NCBI GenBank assembly: GCA_032622095.1
Contig: CP136067.1
Location: 125,829,030 to 125,893,029, forward strand
Direction of reading: 5' to 3'
Origin: Siphonodentalium dalli
Taxonomy: Eukaryota > Mollusca > Scaphopoda > Gadilida > Siphonodentaliidae
DNA length: 64,000 bases
Part shown: positions 20,560-31,654 of the stretch, piece after piece
Position numbering within the stretch: position 1 is the first letter of the stretch
Layout: each line of letters opens with the position of its first letter
Position numbers and translations under genes: made by a program
The notes under the pieces: model-generated
Told to the model about the DNA's origin: nothing
What the model saw: the letters and a program-made list of their open reading frames with translations, nothing else
Database searches by the model: none

Positions 20560-21490
20560 GGGTGCCCACCACTGCAACAGTGGCATTACTGGTACTGGAT
20601 ATTATATATCGCACGATAATATATGCCTTCTATTTGATATTTCTAATAATTTACTACTAGTACAACTACTACTAATACTGTATTGCCACTGACAGTACAT
20701 GGTATACTCTCGGGATCCAAAGTATAGTATAGTAAACTGCATCACAAAACGCTCTTTATTATAATATTAAATATAACAAACAGAATAAGGAGCCGGTAAA
20801 TAGTTTTGAATTAACTGATTTCAATCATTGTATTTATGGATTTATAGCTATGGGCTACATATGTTCCAGATTGTGTGGATATATATATTTTCTCACCCAT
20901 TTCCACATACAGTACAACTTGTGTCTAGGTGCTTCATATAAAGAATATTCCGGGGTTTAAAGCGCCCTTAGTCGTTGGCATTTAATCACGACTATTGAAG
21001 TACTTGATATATGTGTATTATAAAATCAATATATTCTACCCTTGTATACTTTCTCTCAAGAATCAATAATAATGTTAATCTATTTTACTATTTAGCTATT
21101 AGCAATTAATAAGGCCAAAATAAAACAAATGTGTGTATGTGGTCTCCCTACCTACTCTATTTTAAAGGTGCCTATCCTAAACTGTCTATTGGGCATCAAG
21201 TAAACTGACATCACCTCTGTGCCCAGATATTGATATTTTGTCAAATAAAATGATACAATTAATATATTTTGACACGCTATTGGGCTATATGCCTAAACTT
21301 TACATTGATACATGTATAAGTGTATCATCCTAAGTACTTAGAGATTTAATACTATTTCAATGTCCACAGTATTTCAGAAAAAAAATAATATATATTTGAA
21401 CCTACCTACCCTAATTCTCAGAGATGGTGGGATCACAAACACAGGTATAACTTTGTTTGTCCTAATTCTGCAATTACTTTCTAATTTCAG
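20560..21490. other. No gene seen; probable intron or upstream region of the Myb-like gene
   Basis: AT-rich, without a coding signal. It ends in ttactttctaatttcag at 21490, a good 3' splice site immediately before the coding segment, so part of it may be an intron. No start codon exon was identified. Confidence 0.4.
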
Positions 21491-22469
21491 GGATAGCTCC
21501 ACCTTACTTAACTCAGATTCTGAAGATGATGAAGTTGAAGATGTTGCATCAAAAACCAAGAAAAGAAAAAAAACCAGCCGGACGGAAATCCCAATGGAAT
21601 GACAAAGAAATCGAAGACATGGTAGACATCATCATCGACGACGATAAAATAAAAAAGCAACTGATATTCCAAAATGTTAAAAAACAAAAAAATGGCCAAC
21701 TGTACGGTGAAGTTCAAAATCGTCTTAAAGAAAGACACCCATATTTCATATATGGCATTCCTCAAATGAGAACACGATTCAAAAAATGCATAAGTATATG
21801 CAAGCAAGCGTCAATGACCATCAAAACAGGTTCAGGGGTCAAACGATTCCAGGATAACAAAGGATATGGGTCCTGGTTCAATAAGTTGTTCCCTGTCGTA
21901 AGTTCCAGGGATTCCTGTAATACTGACCTGGCAGTAGAGCCTTCATTAGAAGATGATGTCGACACTGGGGAATCACATGGTGCTGAATTGTTTGTCCCGG
22001 TACAACCAAAGAAAAAGAAAAAAGTATCAAAGTAGTTGACCTAATGAAGGAAACCTTGGCTGATGATTCCACGGATAAACTGATATCATTTTTTAAGGAA
22101 GAACTTGAAAATTCCAGAAAACATGAAATGGAAATGATGAAAATGTTAATGAAATGCCAGGAACAACCAGCAGCACCCCAACCACCACCACCACCACCAC
22201 CACCACCACCAAACAACATATCTGCATCATATGGACCAGGGGGGGGGGGGTCAACATATTCTCAGAATCAACACCACGGAGAGTATTCCTCTGCATATTA
22301 CACCGGGCCTCAACAGAGCCAAGAACAATCAGGAGCCCCTCCACCACCGCCGCCACCAAACAACATAACTGCATCTTATGGACTAGGGGGGTCAACATAT
22401 TCTCAGAATAATCACCACGGAGAGTATTTCTCTGCAAATTACACCGGGCCATCCTATATGCAGCTTTAA
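21491..22469 (+). pseudogene. Harbinger accessory DNA-binding protein (Myb/SANT-like), two frameshifts
   Basis: Coding signal begins after a splice acceptor at 21490. The chain runs: acidic stretch SDSEDDEVEDVASKTKK; then a helical Myb/MADF-like region with WNDKEIEDMVDIIIDDD, LYGEVQNRLKERH and GYGSWFNKLFPVV; a basic patch PKKKKK that could act as a nuclear signal; and a charged helix MKETLADDSTDKLISFFKEE. The C-terminal tail is low-complexity, made of two repeats (22187-22310 and 22336-22450): a proline run, then ASYG, GSTYSQN, HHGEY and YTGP. Such proteins help Harbinger transposase bind DNA and enter the nucleus. The frame shifts at an A-run near 21560 and shifts back at another near 22015. 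The two lesions compensate, so one original frame is likely. Both sit in homopolymers, so assembly error is possible. Confidence 0.65.
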
Positions 22470-22553
22470 CAATTGGGTTTGAGATGTGTCTTAAATGTGG
22501 ACATTGAACTCATGTATTGTTATTAAAACACTTTATTGAAGTCATTTATTGTT

Positions 22554-22559
22554 AATAAA
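22554..22559 (+). terminator. AATAAA polyadenylation signal after the Myb-like gene
   Basis: The canonical hexamer lies about 85 bases past the stop at 22469, in an AT-rich context suitable for 3' end formation of the plus-strand gene. Confidence 0.5.
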
Positions 22560-22569
22560 ATATCTTTGA

Positions 22570-23199
22570 CTTGATCAAATTAATGTTCTGTCACTGACTC
22601 AGTAATTGTTTCCATTATCGAATTCACCTCTATTCACCCCCTCCCAAATCATGCCAAATCCCATCTTGCGGGTGTCACTTGATTTTAGTGTTATCCATCT
22701 TACACCCGCAATATGTCCGGTTTGAGCACGTGGTTCTGCCAACTTGTGGGCTTGCATCTCCGAAAATTAATAGCTTTCAAAAATCGATATCTAATCACTC
22801 TGAGCTTCGATGGGTGGGTTCCTCCACTCGAATCAAATACATTACCCCCCCCCATCCAAAGAAGCAGTAATTTAGGAGCGCCTAATCGGATTGAGTACCT
22901 TTAATATATGTGCACATACTTGGAATGTTAGCACATGTACCGGGAATAAAATTATATTCACATATATATATATGCACACTGCATTATATCTACTTTATAC
23001 ATATACATGTATCTGCATCTCATTGTCTTCCAGTTGCCTGTGTTAACATTCCAATTCAGTAAATGGTATATATGTAGGGTTTGGGAAATTGGGATGACAC
23101 AGTAACAAATACATATACCAGTATAGCATTTATATAGAACACAAATTAAAGTGACATTTCTCATAAAGGCATCAAATACACATTATAGATATGCTATAG
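22570..23199. other. Convergent intergenic region inside the Harbinger element
   Basis: Lies between the 3' ends of the two transposon genes. AT-rich, with a C-run near 22847; no gene seen. Confidence 0.4.
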
Positions 23200-24535
23200 C
23201 TATGTCGATTCGATAGTGGTGTCCTGGCTAGTTTTCAACACTCGTTCTTTCCACCACAATTTATCCTTCAGCACATTCCTAATACGAGTCCCTCCTTCAT
23301 TCCGATCAGTTTGAACCCCACGATTGTCGATCGTCGAAAGCAGAGACCTTATCTGTTCCCTTGGTCTCCTGCCATTTGTAATTGGGTCGATGGTGAGATC
23401 AAACTTTCTGAAGTTTGTTTCCCCCTTGAACAAACATATGTTGTGCATCAAAAATGCAATACACTTGCCAACGCACCATACTTCACGGTTTCTGGGGTGC
23501 ATTCACTCTTCCTCAAAACTGACCTCCATCTTCCCTTCATTTGTCCAAACGCACCGTCCGTCACCATGCGGGCTCGACTTAACCGATAGTTCTTCTGTTC
23601 ATCGTCTAAGTCAGCGTTGCCATAGGGCTTCATCAACCACCCTTTGAGTGGAAATGCCGAATCTCCTAATACAATTGGCTGAATGCTTTGGCCGTCGATA
23701 TCTGTGGAAACATTGGGGTACAAGGACCCCTCAGACAGCTTGCTGTGGATTGGAATATCACGGAATCGTTTGAATTTCCCGGGTATCCACAAAAAGCCCA
23801 CACAAATCGGTACTTGGCGTCAACCATTGCCATTAGCACAATAGAATAACAATTCTTGAAGTTATAATAATTTTTTCGGGCTTCATCGCCCCCAGATGGA
23901 CTTTTTAATGGAATATGACATCCATCGAGGGCTTCCCAAGCAAAGGGGAACTGCCACGCCTCTTCCATATCAAGCATTTTATCGCGCACACTGTCGAAAT
24001 GTGTAGGAAGAAGAGACGTGACATGCCTCTTCCACAGACATTCCACTAGAGCCACATGCACTTCGTGAGATATGCTGCATGCCGTTGAAAGTCCAATGCC
24101 AGTCATTTCACTTATTGTAAAGAAATAATCACCTCTTGACAACCGATAAAGACCGATCGCCAGCCTTTCTATTGGTGAAATCGGCGCTTCTGTTATAGTT
24201 TCCCTTTCATGTAGCATGGGTCCGAGGGCTTCGAAGATGTAATAAAAAGTTTTTCTGGAAACCCTGAATGTTTTTCTGAACTGCCGTTCAGTTTCCTCGT
24301 TCAGAATGTGGTTCATTCACCCTTGGTTACGACGACGCCTTCTACATTCACGAACCGGGTTCATATATCTGCTATTCACCAAGCAATGAGCTAGTAATAG
24401 TCGGTTGTTTCGAAGCCGTCTCCGCCTTCTTATCAATGACAAAATGCATGAAATGATTACCGCAGTTCGCTTCCTCGACGCCTGAAGCCTATTCAAAATC
24501 AACAATATGTGCTGACGTTTTGATATTGCCACCAT
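23200..24535 (-). pseudogene. Harbinger DDE transposase, inactivated
   Basis: About 445 codons, the size expected for the family, are spread over several open pieces. From the N-terminus: an Arg-rich segment (LIRRRRRLRNN), then a TGA at 24319-24317 in the same frame as the next piece (likely from TGG). Next is a helix-turn-helix-like region, then catalytic motifs: D131 (numbered from the Met at 24316) in WEALDGCHIPLKSPSGG, D184 in GYPGNSNDSVIF, LGDSAFPLKGWL, and RMVTDGAFGQMKGRWR. In that last block the expected catalytic Glu is Asp. The C-terminus contains MHNICLF and TRIRNVLKDKLW. One frameshift lies near 23738-23748 and a second in a T-run near 23452. The protein would cut and paste the 6.97-kb element. 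As it stands it cannot be made intact. Confidence 0.85.
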
Positions 24536-24739
24536 CTTTGATCAACCTCAATCTCGATCTCAATCGTTGATCACGAAACAGAGTTAGCAATCTTACCATT
24601 GACCATGAATTAGAGTTATCAACCTTTGATCACGATTCAAAATATATTTGCATGCATGGCATACACATACATGGCAATTGGTTGCACCATAACATTGATT
24701 TGTAACGCACATTATAGTATTTTATATACCTATATGTAC

Positions 24740-25039
24740 TATATACATCCCCAAGAGTACATATAAATATTCGCGTGCAATCGCGCACATACATGTCCTT
24801 TATTTATACTGTATTTTAATGTATATGTATTACATACCGGTATATGTAGGCCTCTATATCTACGCGTGCCCATTTTGTGAAGGTAACAGGGAGTGCATCT
24901 TTAAATAAATCGACCGATGTATTAGATTCGACGCGACAAAGATTCGTCCGTCTGAAACAAAATTGGCCGCAGACGTATCACCGACGGATTTAATACAATT
25001 AGATTCGAGTCGACAAAAATCCCTCGTTTGGAACGGGTC
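24740..25039. repeat. Right long terminal inverted repeat of the Harbinger element
   Basis: Reverse-complement partner of 18070-18385. It contains taggcctctatatctacg, aaataaatcgaccgatgt, ttcgtccgtctgaaac and cgacggatttaatacaatta, and ends cgtttggaacgggtc. Confidence 0.8.
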
Positions 25040-25098
25040 TTAGTTGTTACCGTACGCAATTCACTTGAACCACCACGACTAATACTATATATATATAT

Positions 25099-26342
25099 AC
25101 TAGCCGATGAGCCCGACGTTGTCCGGGCTATTCAAAAACCAAACTTCAAGTCGATAGCTCCACCCGTTTCCGAGATCTGGTCTGCGCATGCGCGAAGCTG
25201 GCGTCGCATGGGCTCGGCGACCCGATAAAATTCGTATCCGGGGCAAGATACATTCACATACCAAATTTAAAGTCGATAGCTCCACCCGTTTCCGAGATCT
25301 GGTCTGCGCATGCGCGAAGCTGGCGTCGCACGGGCTCGGCGACCGGATACAATTCATATCCGGGGCAAGATACATTCACATACCAAATGTCAAGTCGATA
25401 GCTCGACTCGTTTCGAAGATCTCGTCTGCGCATGCGCTGCACGGGCGTCGCACGGACTCGACGATCCGATAAAATTCGTATCCGGGGCAAGATACATTCA
25501 CATAGCAAATTTCAAGTCGATAACTCCACCCGTTTCCGAGATCTCGTCTGCGCATGCGCTGCACGGGCGTCGCACGGGCTCGCCAATACGACAACGACGA
25601 CCGCCTGGTCAAACTACACACACGTACCAAGTTTCGTCCCGATCGGTCGAGAATCGTAGATTTGTATAAATGACAAACAGACAAACAGACAGAGGTCTTC
25701 AAAATATATATGAGACTAGCCGATGAGCCCGACGTTGTCCGGGCTATTCAAAAACCAAATTTCAAGTCAATAGCTTCACCCGTTTCCGAGATCTGGTCTG
25801 CGCATGCGCGAAGCTGGCGTCGCACGGGTTCGGCGACCCGATAAAATTCGTATCCGGGGCAAGATACATTCACATAGCAAATTTCAAGTCGATAGCTCCA
25901 CCGGTTTCCGAGATCTGGTCTGCGCATGCGCGAAGATGTCGTCGCACGGGCTCGGCGACCAGATAAAATTCGTATCCGGGGCAAGAAACATTCACATAGC
26001 AAATTTCAAGTCGATAGCTCCACCCGTTTCCGAGATCTCGTATGCGCATGCGCGAAGCTGGCGTCGCACGGGCTCGGCGACCCGATATAATTCGTATCCG
26101 GGGCAAGATACATTCACATAGCAAATTTCAATTCGATAGCTACACCCGTTTCAGATATCTCGTTTGCGCATGCGCGAAGCGGGCGCCGCACGGGCTCGCC
26201 AATACGACAACGTCCACCGCCTGGTCAAACTACACACACTTACCAAATTTCGTCCCGATCGGTCGAGAATCGTAGATTTGTATTAATGACAAACAAACAT
26301 ACAGACAAACAAACATACAGAGGTCTTCAAAATATATATGAG
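25099..26342. repeat. Tandemly duplicated composite repeat of 122-bp units
   Basis: Two head-to-tail copies (25099-25714 and 25715-26342) each start actagccgatgagcccgacg, carry four units of about 122 bp, and end with a distinct segment (gtcccgatcggtcgagaatc, a caaacagacaaacag run, ggtcttcaaaatatatatga). Each 122-bp unit holds gtcgatagctccacccgttt, a cgcatgcg palindrome and attcgtatccggggcaagat. The first copy begins at a TA microsatellite. Several frames are open only because the unit is repetitive; no gene is supported. The mobile-element class is unknown. Confidence 0.85.
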
Positions 26343-27528
26343 ATAGCTGTTATGGTTGAGCTCAATCAACGATATCCAAACCGCCGCGTTTGCACGAGCG
26401 TAATCTTTTCAGCAAGAACATAACAGGGTACAATTGTAGCTGATATTTTCTTGCAGATATTTTCTTGCAGCTTCAGGTGAACGCACCATAATTGGCACTA
26501 ATCATAAAGATATAAGAGATTGAAAAGCTCTTTTTTTCCAATTCCTGGTCAATACATTGTCAGCAATTAACTTATCATTCATGTACAGTACACGTGACAC
26601 TGTGTAGGAACTGTTACATTGGAAGTCGTTCTATCGCCGGTATTGTGATGGTTATTGACTGATTTGTTACGGTTTCTTATGATTAAAATAATCCTTTTCG
26701 GGACAAATTCACGCATAATTATAGATATCTTGAGTGTATTATACTTTCCTGATTGAACAGAGGCTGAATAAGTGCCGTTTTGTCTAAGCCTGCACTCTAG
26801 ATCACAATTAACTAGGAATTAGCGAGTTAACGCGTAAATATCAACATTTTGTCACTGAAAATCAAGCCACGTAAACGAAATTCCTTTGTTTTTTGGTAGC
26901 GTATTAAATATGAAACACATTTTGAAGACGAAAACTGAGTATAAAGTATACCCGCGTTACTCTTCTGTAAAATAGCTGAGACAATATCCCGGTAGGGGTT
27001 GATAATTTGGAACAGTAGTCACGTAATCAACACGTGTGCGTGCTATGGTTCTATTTCAAGCCAATCATGGCTGTGACGGTTCTATACATGAGATTTATTC
27101 GAACGATTTTGCCGATTTGGGCCGAATATCGTGTTGTATATCTGACATTTTAAACCAGATAATGACTGTTATAGCTTATGCAATTTACATAATACAACAG
27201 GTATATTAAGAAATAATACAATACCTAGTACAGGAGATTAAGTGACATTAATTGGCAGAAAACAAATATTGAAAGTCACGAGGGGTATAATATCATAATC
27301 ATGCCCGCCTAAATAAATGACCAATGGCAATAGAAATTTACTCTCATGCGATTATGAGATGTTATATTCATTTAATTAATACAGTGCAATTGTTGAAAGA
27401 TCCAGGTGGGACAATGTTTCGATGCCAGCACCAACATATTTATTATGAGCAACGAAGAGCGCTCCTTATGAAGAACAGATGGGAATGTCATGGGATAGGC
27501 GAATATTGGCTAAGAATAAAGCACTTCG
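26343..27528. other. No gene seen
   Basis: AT-rich sequence without a recognisable gene, apart from a short local duplicate (gatattttcttgcag) near 26443-26470. Confidence 0.4.
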
Positions 27529-27530
27529 TA

Positions 27531-27839
27531 CTTACCTTTGACTTCCGATGACTTAAAATGGGATAATAAATTATATTATCAAAAAAGAGCGTTTATTATC
27601 AGTCTAGAAGATATGTGGGAAATTGGTGGTAAACAATTGTATCATATGAAGAGTAATATTCAGAGGTATGTCGCGTCGTGTTTATACAGTTCGTAAATGG
27701 AATCAGGATAGATGTGTTAGACTGTCATTTAAAAATCAGACACCAAATTTCCCACATATTTTCGGGAATGATAATAACGCTTTTATGTTGTCATATAATC
27801 TATTAGTCCCACTTTAAGTAATCTGAGGTCAAAGGTAAG
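27531..27839. mobile_element. Foldback MITE, 309 bp, TA-flanked
   Basis: The ends are cttacctttgac at 27531 and gtcaaaggtaag at 27839, flanked by TA at 27529-27530 and 27840-27841. The arms are imperfect for about 120 bp (tgacttaaaatggga.taat, atatgtgggaaatt). Inside are the motif agagcgtttattatc and its inverted counterpart gataataacgctttta. TA duplication suggests a Tc1/mariner-like mobiliser (inference). Confidence 0.6.
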
Positions 27840-28264
27840 TAATTTTATTCCCAGCTCAGCCATTATTTGTGAAGATGCGCCTATTACATGACATTCCCCT
27901 GGTCATGAGACCCATCTGTATTTATATTCCTTCACAAGGAACGCTCTTTATTGTGCATAAATGCCCATTTAAGTCGTCTGATGTCAACGTCATCTATTCC
28001 ATGACACCATATGGTCAAATTTATCCACGTGTTTCAATTTTCACCGACCAGATTGCAACAATTTTGTGTATATATTTTAATTTGAGATTTGGCCCTGTAT
28101 GGGGTTAGTAGTCCCTCATGCAACTTTAAATGCAGGTAAATTAACGATTCAGACCGCATAATACATAATAGATATTCAATCGCATGAATCGCCATAACTT
28201 CAGTTACGGGCGGCCTATCACAAAAATAACTTTTCCTATGTTACCCCATGAATCCTGCATACAC

Positions 28265-28508
28265 GTTAACAGAGGGGGTCAATACTGAATGCCAGTTAAC
28301 ATAGGGGTCAATACCGAATGCCAATTAACAGAAGGGGTGTCAACACTGAGTGCCAGTTAACATAGGGGTCTACACTGAATACCAATTAACAGAGGGGTCA
28401 ATATTGAATGCCAGTTAACATATGGGTCAATACTAAATACCATTTAACAGACTGGGTCAATAGTGAATGCCAGTTAACAGAGGGGGTCAATACTGAATGC
28501 CAGTTAAG
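28265..28508. repeat. Tandem repeat, about 30-bp unit, 8-9 copies
   Basis: Consensus unit: agttaacagaggggtcaata followed by ctgaatgcc. The ttaac core recurs at 28265, 28294, 28324, 28355, 28385, 28414, 28443 and 28472, with a final broken copy at 28503. Confidence 0.8.
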
Positions 28509-28647
28509 AAAATATCTGATGCAAGAAATAGAGTTCACACTTCAACACCATCTAGTTTCATCACCTTTCTCAATAGTAATCTGCTAAACTGCTACATTAA
28601 ATCTTCCATGACGGGAGCTGCGCTGGTGCATCATTAAAGACCCTGTA

Positions 28648-28800
28648 CCAGTGAATTATCTTATATATGCGAGGCTCCCATAGGGAGCCTCGCATATATA
28701 AGAGAATGCACTGGCTTACAATAACAAGGCAAATACCTTCTCTTACATATGCGAGGCTCCCTATGGGCGACTCGCATATATAATAAAGATAATGCATTGG
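28648..28800. repeat. Two tandem hairpins, ctcttatatatgcgag family
   Basis: The first hairpin has 32-base arms (28648-28679 and 28683-28714) that match at 30 of 32 positions around a 3-base loop, centre ggctcccatagggagcc. The second, imperfect one spans about 28737-28800. It is flanked by ccctgtacc and ttggcacagt, as in the 6004-6255 cluster, so the family is mobile or dispersed as a unit larger than the hairpin. Confidence 0.7.
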
Positions 28801-28804
28801 CACA

Positions 28805-30115
28805 GTTTTTTGTTAACAATTCAGGAAGTTCCATTCATCAAAGGGTTAAGAGAAAAAAAAGTCATAATACCTACACATGTTAATCGATTTTCCGGCAGTC
28901 ATGAACGGATGCGACGCGGTTGACATGTGATTGTCTGTCACGGAAAATAAGCCCGATCAACAGAACGAAACACAAAAAAAAAGATACAAAGGGCTAAAAC
29001 AGGACTAAATTTCAGCCATCAAATACCACAATTTTTAGCCATCAAAGTCACGTCACGCAGATTATTTGAATCTGGAATATAATAAAATTTAGAAAGAAAT
29101 GGTTCCTGAATGTTCGTCAATGTGGAACAGTAAAGAGCATTATTGTTCGACATTTCCTGATATGGTAAAATTAAAGAGCGTCTACATCATTTACATGTGC
29201 CGAAAGCGGGGAAAACAGCTGATAAATGGTTATGAGTTCAGAGTCTTGTAAGCTAATATAGAATGTGGGTATTAGTATTAGAGTATTTATTCGCTATAGT
29301 GACTGTCCTATCATGATTGGCGAAATATTGAATGACCTGTATTTATTGACCTATATTGATTGACAAAACGTGACAAACGTGAGAAATTACCACCATATTA
29401 TATTCACAACCCTGAAAACAGGTTGGAAGGCAAACTAAGTGGTTCATTGTATTACATGTATATTTAACTGTATTATATAGTCAGTCCCAATAGAAAGAAG
29501 AAACGCTAACACACATTTAGGTATGTTAATTCGGCTTTTCTGATCTCAAATTTTATAGTTGTTAAAAACAAAATTGAAATGATTCAAATGATTGTCATTT
29601 GGTGCAATCGACGTGGTTATAATTCTCGGCAAAAGTAGACTGCCACAATTTTCGTGATCGGACAATGCATGTTGATTCACTAATTTGACACATTGTTTGC
29701 TTTTAAGAAGTAACCAACCATAGTATACGATTAAAGTTTATATCGGCAACTTTATTGTAACAAATTTGGTGCCGCTACCACACCTCTACAACTCAGAGTG
29801 TGTCAGATTGTCATCTTCAATACACACCAGTAGATTTCTCATATCATGTAAATGCCTTATATACATGTGGACGAAATATTGTCAATTATGGTGTTCCTAA
29901 CACTTGCTGTTGTAATGGTTTATTCTCAGACACATACATGTACATGTGTAGCATGAGATAAATAACGTATATACTAGGCTGCGTAACACAGTAATACAAA
30001 TAATATAAATTGACCGAAGTCACGACCTGAACGCAAGTATATAAGTGCAAGTGTAAACCTGCAAGGAAATGTCAATCAACTTCAAGTATACATGTAAGTA
30101 GTAATAAAACGGTGT
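28805..30115. other. No gene seen
   Basis: Contains a fragment resembling the TTAA-flanked MITE family (aaagagcattattgttcgac and aattaaagagcgtctac at about 29130-29190). Otherwise nothing can be supported. Confidence 0.35.
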
Positions 30116-30120
30116 TATTT

Positions 30121-30363
30121 AATTTCATTGATCTTAAGCCCCTTGGTGATGTAAATTGACAGTTTCTTCATTGTATTCTCGTTAGTATCATTGGGAAGGT
30201 CATAACACGCTTCGTGTGAGCCAGTTTTCCATATAATTTCAGGAATGTATCGGGTTCTTAGCTCATGCAGTTTAGTGCAGTTCATTATAACATGAAATTA
30301 GACTCCGCGTTCATGTTTAGAAGCAAGGCATAATCCACTGTCGGCTTGTATTGTGCTTTTCAT
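30121..30363 (-). pseudogene. LINE reverse-transcriptase C-terminal fragment (decayed)
   Basis: On the minus strand the text reads HVIMNCTKLHELRTRYIPEI, later NTMKKLSIYITKGLKI. This pattern, His then Cys about seven residues on, followed by LR..YIP and KKL..(Y/F)I, resembles the Cys/His cluster and following helix at the C-terminus of many LINE proteins. A stop and the short length show it is a relic. The assignment is from pattern only. Confidence 0.4.
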
Positions 30364-30369
30364 TTTCTT

Positions 30370-31194
30370 TTTCCCTTTGCTCACCTCAATGGCCAAACTG
30401 TTTTTAATTTATGTATGCTAATATCAATATTAAAGGGCAAATTATAATAGGCTGATAGGGAAGGTAAATGTTTAAATTTATTGTATAGCTCACCACGCGT
30501 CGATTTATGAACTTAAATTTCCAGTTCAAATGGAACTCTCTCTTTTGTGATTTTGGGGTGGGGGGCTACAAATGGAACTGTTCAATTAGCGCCTGATATA
30601 GGCTAGAAGTAATCGATTTAGTCAATGGGATTTGTGTGTCCCAGGTTCGACTGAATCCAGTATCGTTCTATTATTGGTGGTGTTTCTCCGCGTGCGTCCA
30701 TTGCTAATCGTAAAGAATACGATGGGTGTCTGTCTCTATTGTCACTTGCAACCAATTTGGACCAGAAAGATATCATTCACTTTTTAATTTGAAGCTCCAA
30801 GGGCCATCTCCCCAAACGCCACCCGGGGGCTGGAACATACGACAACAATTGCTCGAAAGTTACGGCAAGATGTCTGGCATGTATTCATCGTTTTTTCACC
30901 TTTATAAATTACTCAACCAAAAAGATATCAATGAGCTATGTATCAATTTTGCTAGTACTATGAATCTCACAAATGACTACTGACAAGATATAAGTGCTCA
31001 ACTTAGTTCAAGTGACGTCGGTCATCATTTTTCGAGGTTGTAATATTTGAATGCCAAAATCACCTTAAAACGAATCTGTACGATATCCGGTTTTTGAATT
31101 ATCCGTGATGAGTTATTGGGAGAGCTCGTCATTATAATAGCTTACTGTTGAAAAACGATTGTTGAAGATTAGAGCAGATTATTGTGATGGTTCG
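30370..31194. other. No gene seen
   Basis: A short frame at 30726-30983 (85 codons) shows no recognisable domain and no supporting splice signals, so it is not called as a gene. Confidence 0.35.
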
Positions 31195-31640
31195 TGCCCC
31201 TGGCACCGCTCTGCTAACATTAAACCACAGTTAGACTCATTGTGATGTCTATATGTATAATGTCTAATTTGTGAATAAACATATCTGTATTTGTGTTCCT
31301 ACCCATCCCTGTCTCGAACAGCGCCACCTTTGGCATATTAAAACCATACCGTTAAGACTCCTCATATCATAGTATAGTCTATACAAGTTGTTAGAAAATC
31401 GGCGACATTCTTATACATTATTGTGCCCCTTGCTCCCCCATCCCTAACCCAAACGACATCAATTTGATGTTTTTAAACCACGCAACTAGATTCATCGTAT
31501 CATAGGGGAATCAATTAATTTGGCAGAAATAGGCGTTAAAGATATATTCTATCAAGTTTGTTGCCCATCCCTGACTCGAAAGGTGCCATTATTGGCATCT
31601 TTAAACCACGCAATAAGACTCCTCATAGCATGGAGATGAT
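31195..31640. repeat. Diverged tandem repeat, about 130-bp unit
   Basis: Four degenerate copies share cccatccctgactcgaa, a tggcat..taaaccac core and agactcctcat..cat, starting near 31195, 31302, 31437 and 31563. They lie directly beside the TIR element at 31655. Confidence 0.55.
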
Positions 31641-31654
31641 TACATATAAAGGTA

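Larger units (their letters stand above)
18070..25039. mobile_element. Harbinger (PIF/Harbinger) transposon, 6.97 kb, with nested insertions
   Basis: Long terminal inverted repeats bound the element: ggcccgttccaaacgacgga from 18070, and the complement ending ggaacgggtc at 25039. The flanking trinucleotides are TAA (18067-18069) and TTA (25040-25042), both of the TWA type expected for this superfamily though not identical. Inside are the two genes typical of the group, in convergent orientation: a Myb/SANT-like DNA-binding protein (21491-22469, plus strand) and a DDE transposase (23200-24535, minus strand). Both are disrupted. The left half has been swollen by a tandem repeat (18490-19015), a foldback element (19152-19612) and a hAT-like element (19847-20551). 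Confidence 0.85.

Noticed and set aside
25099-25140. Possible hammerhead ribozyme core (ccgatgag followed by a cccg...cggg stem)
   Set aside because: The required GAAA segment directly after stem II is missing and extra bases intervene, so the catalytic core cannot be formed as known.
25100-26275. Multiple overlapping 75-119-codon frames on both strands
   Set aside because: They come from the 122-bp units. The same text is read in several frames, and nothing resembles a protein domain.
28265-28508. CRISPR-like array
   Set aside because: Units are directly adjacent without unique spacers, and the context is eukaryotic.
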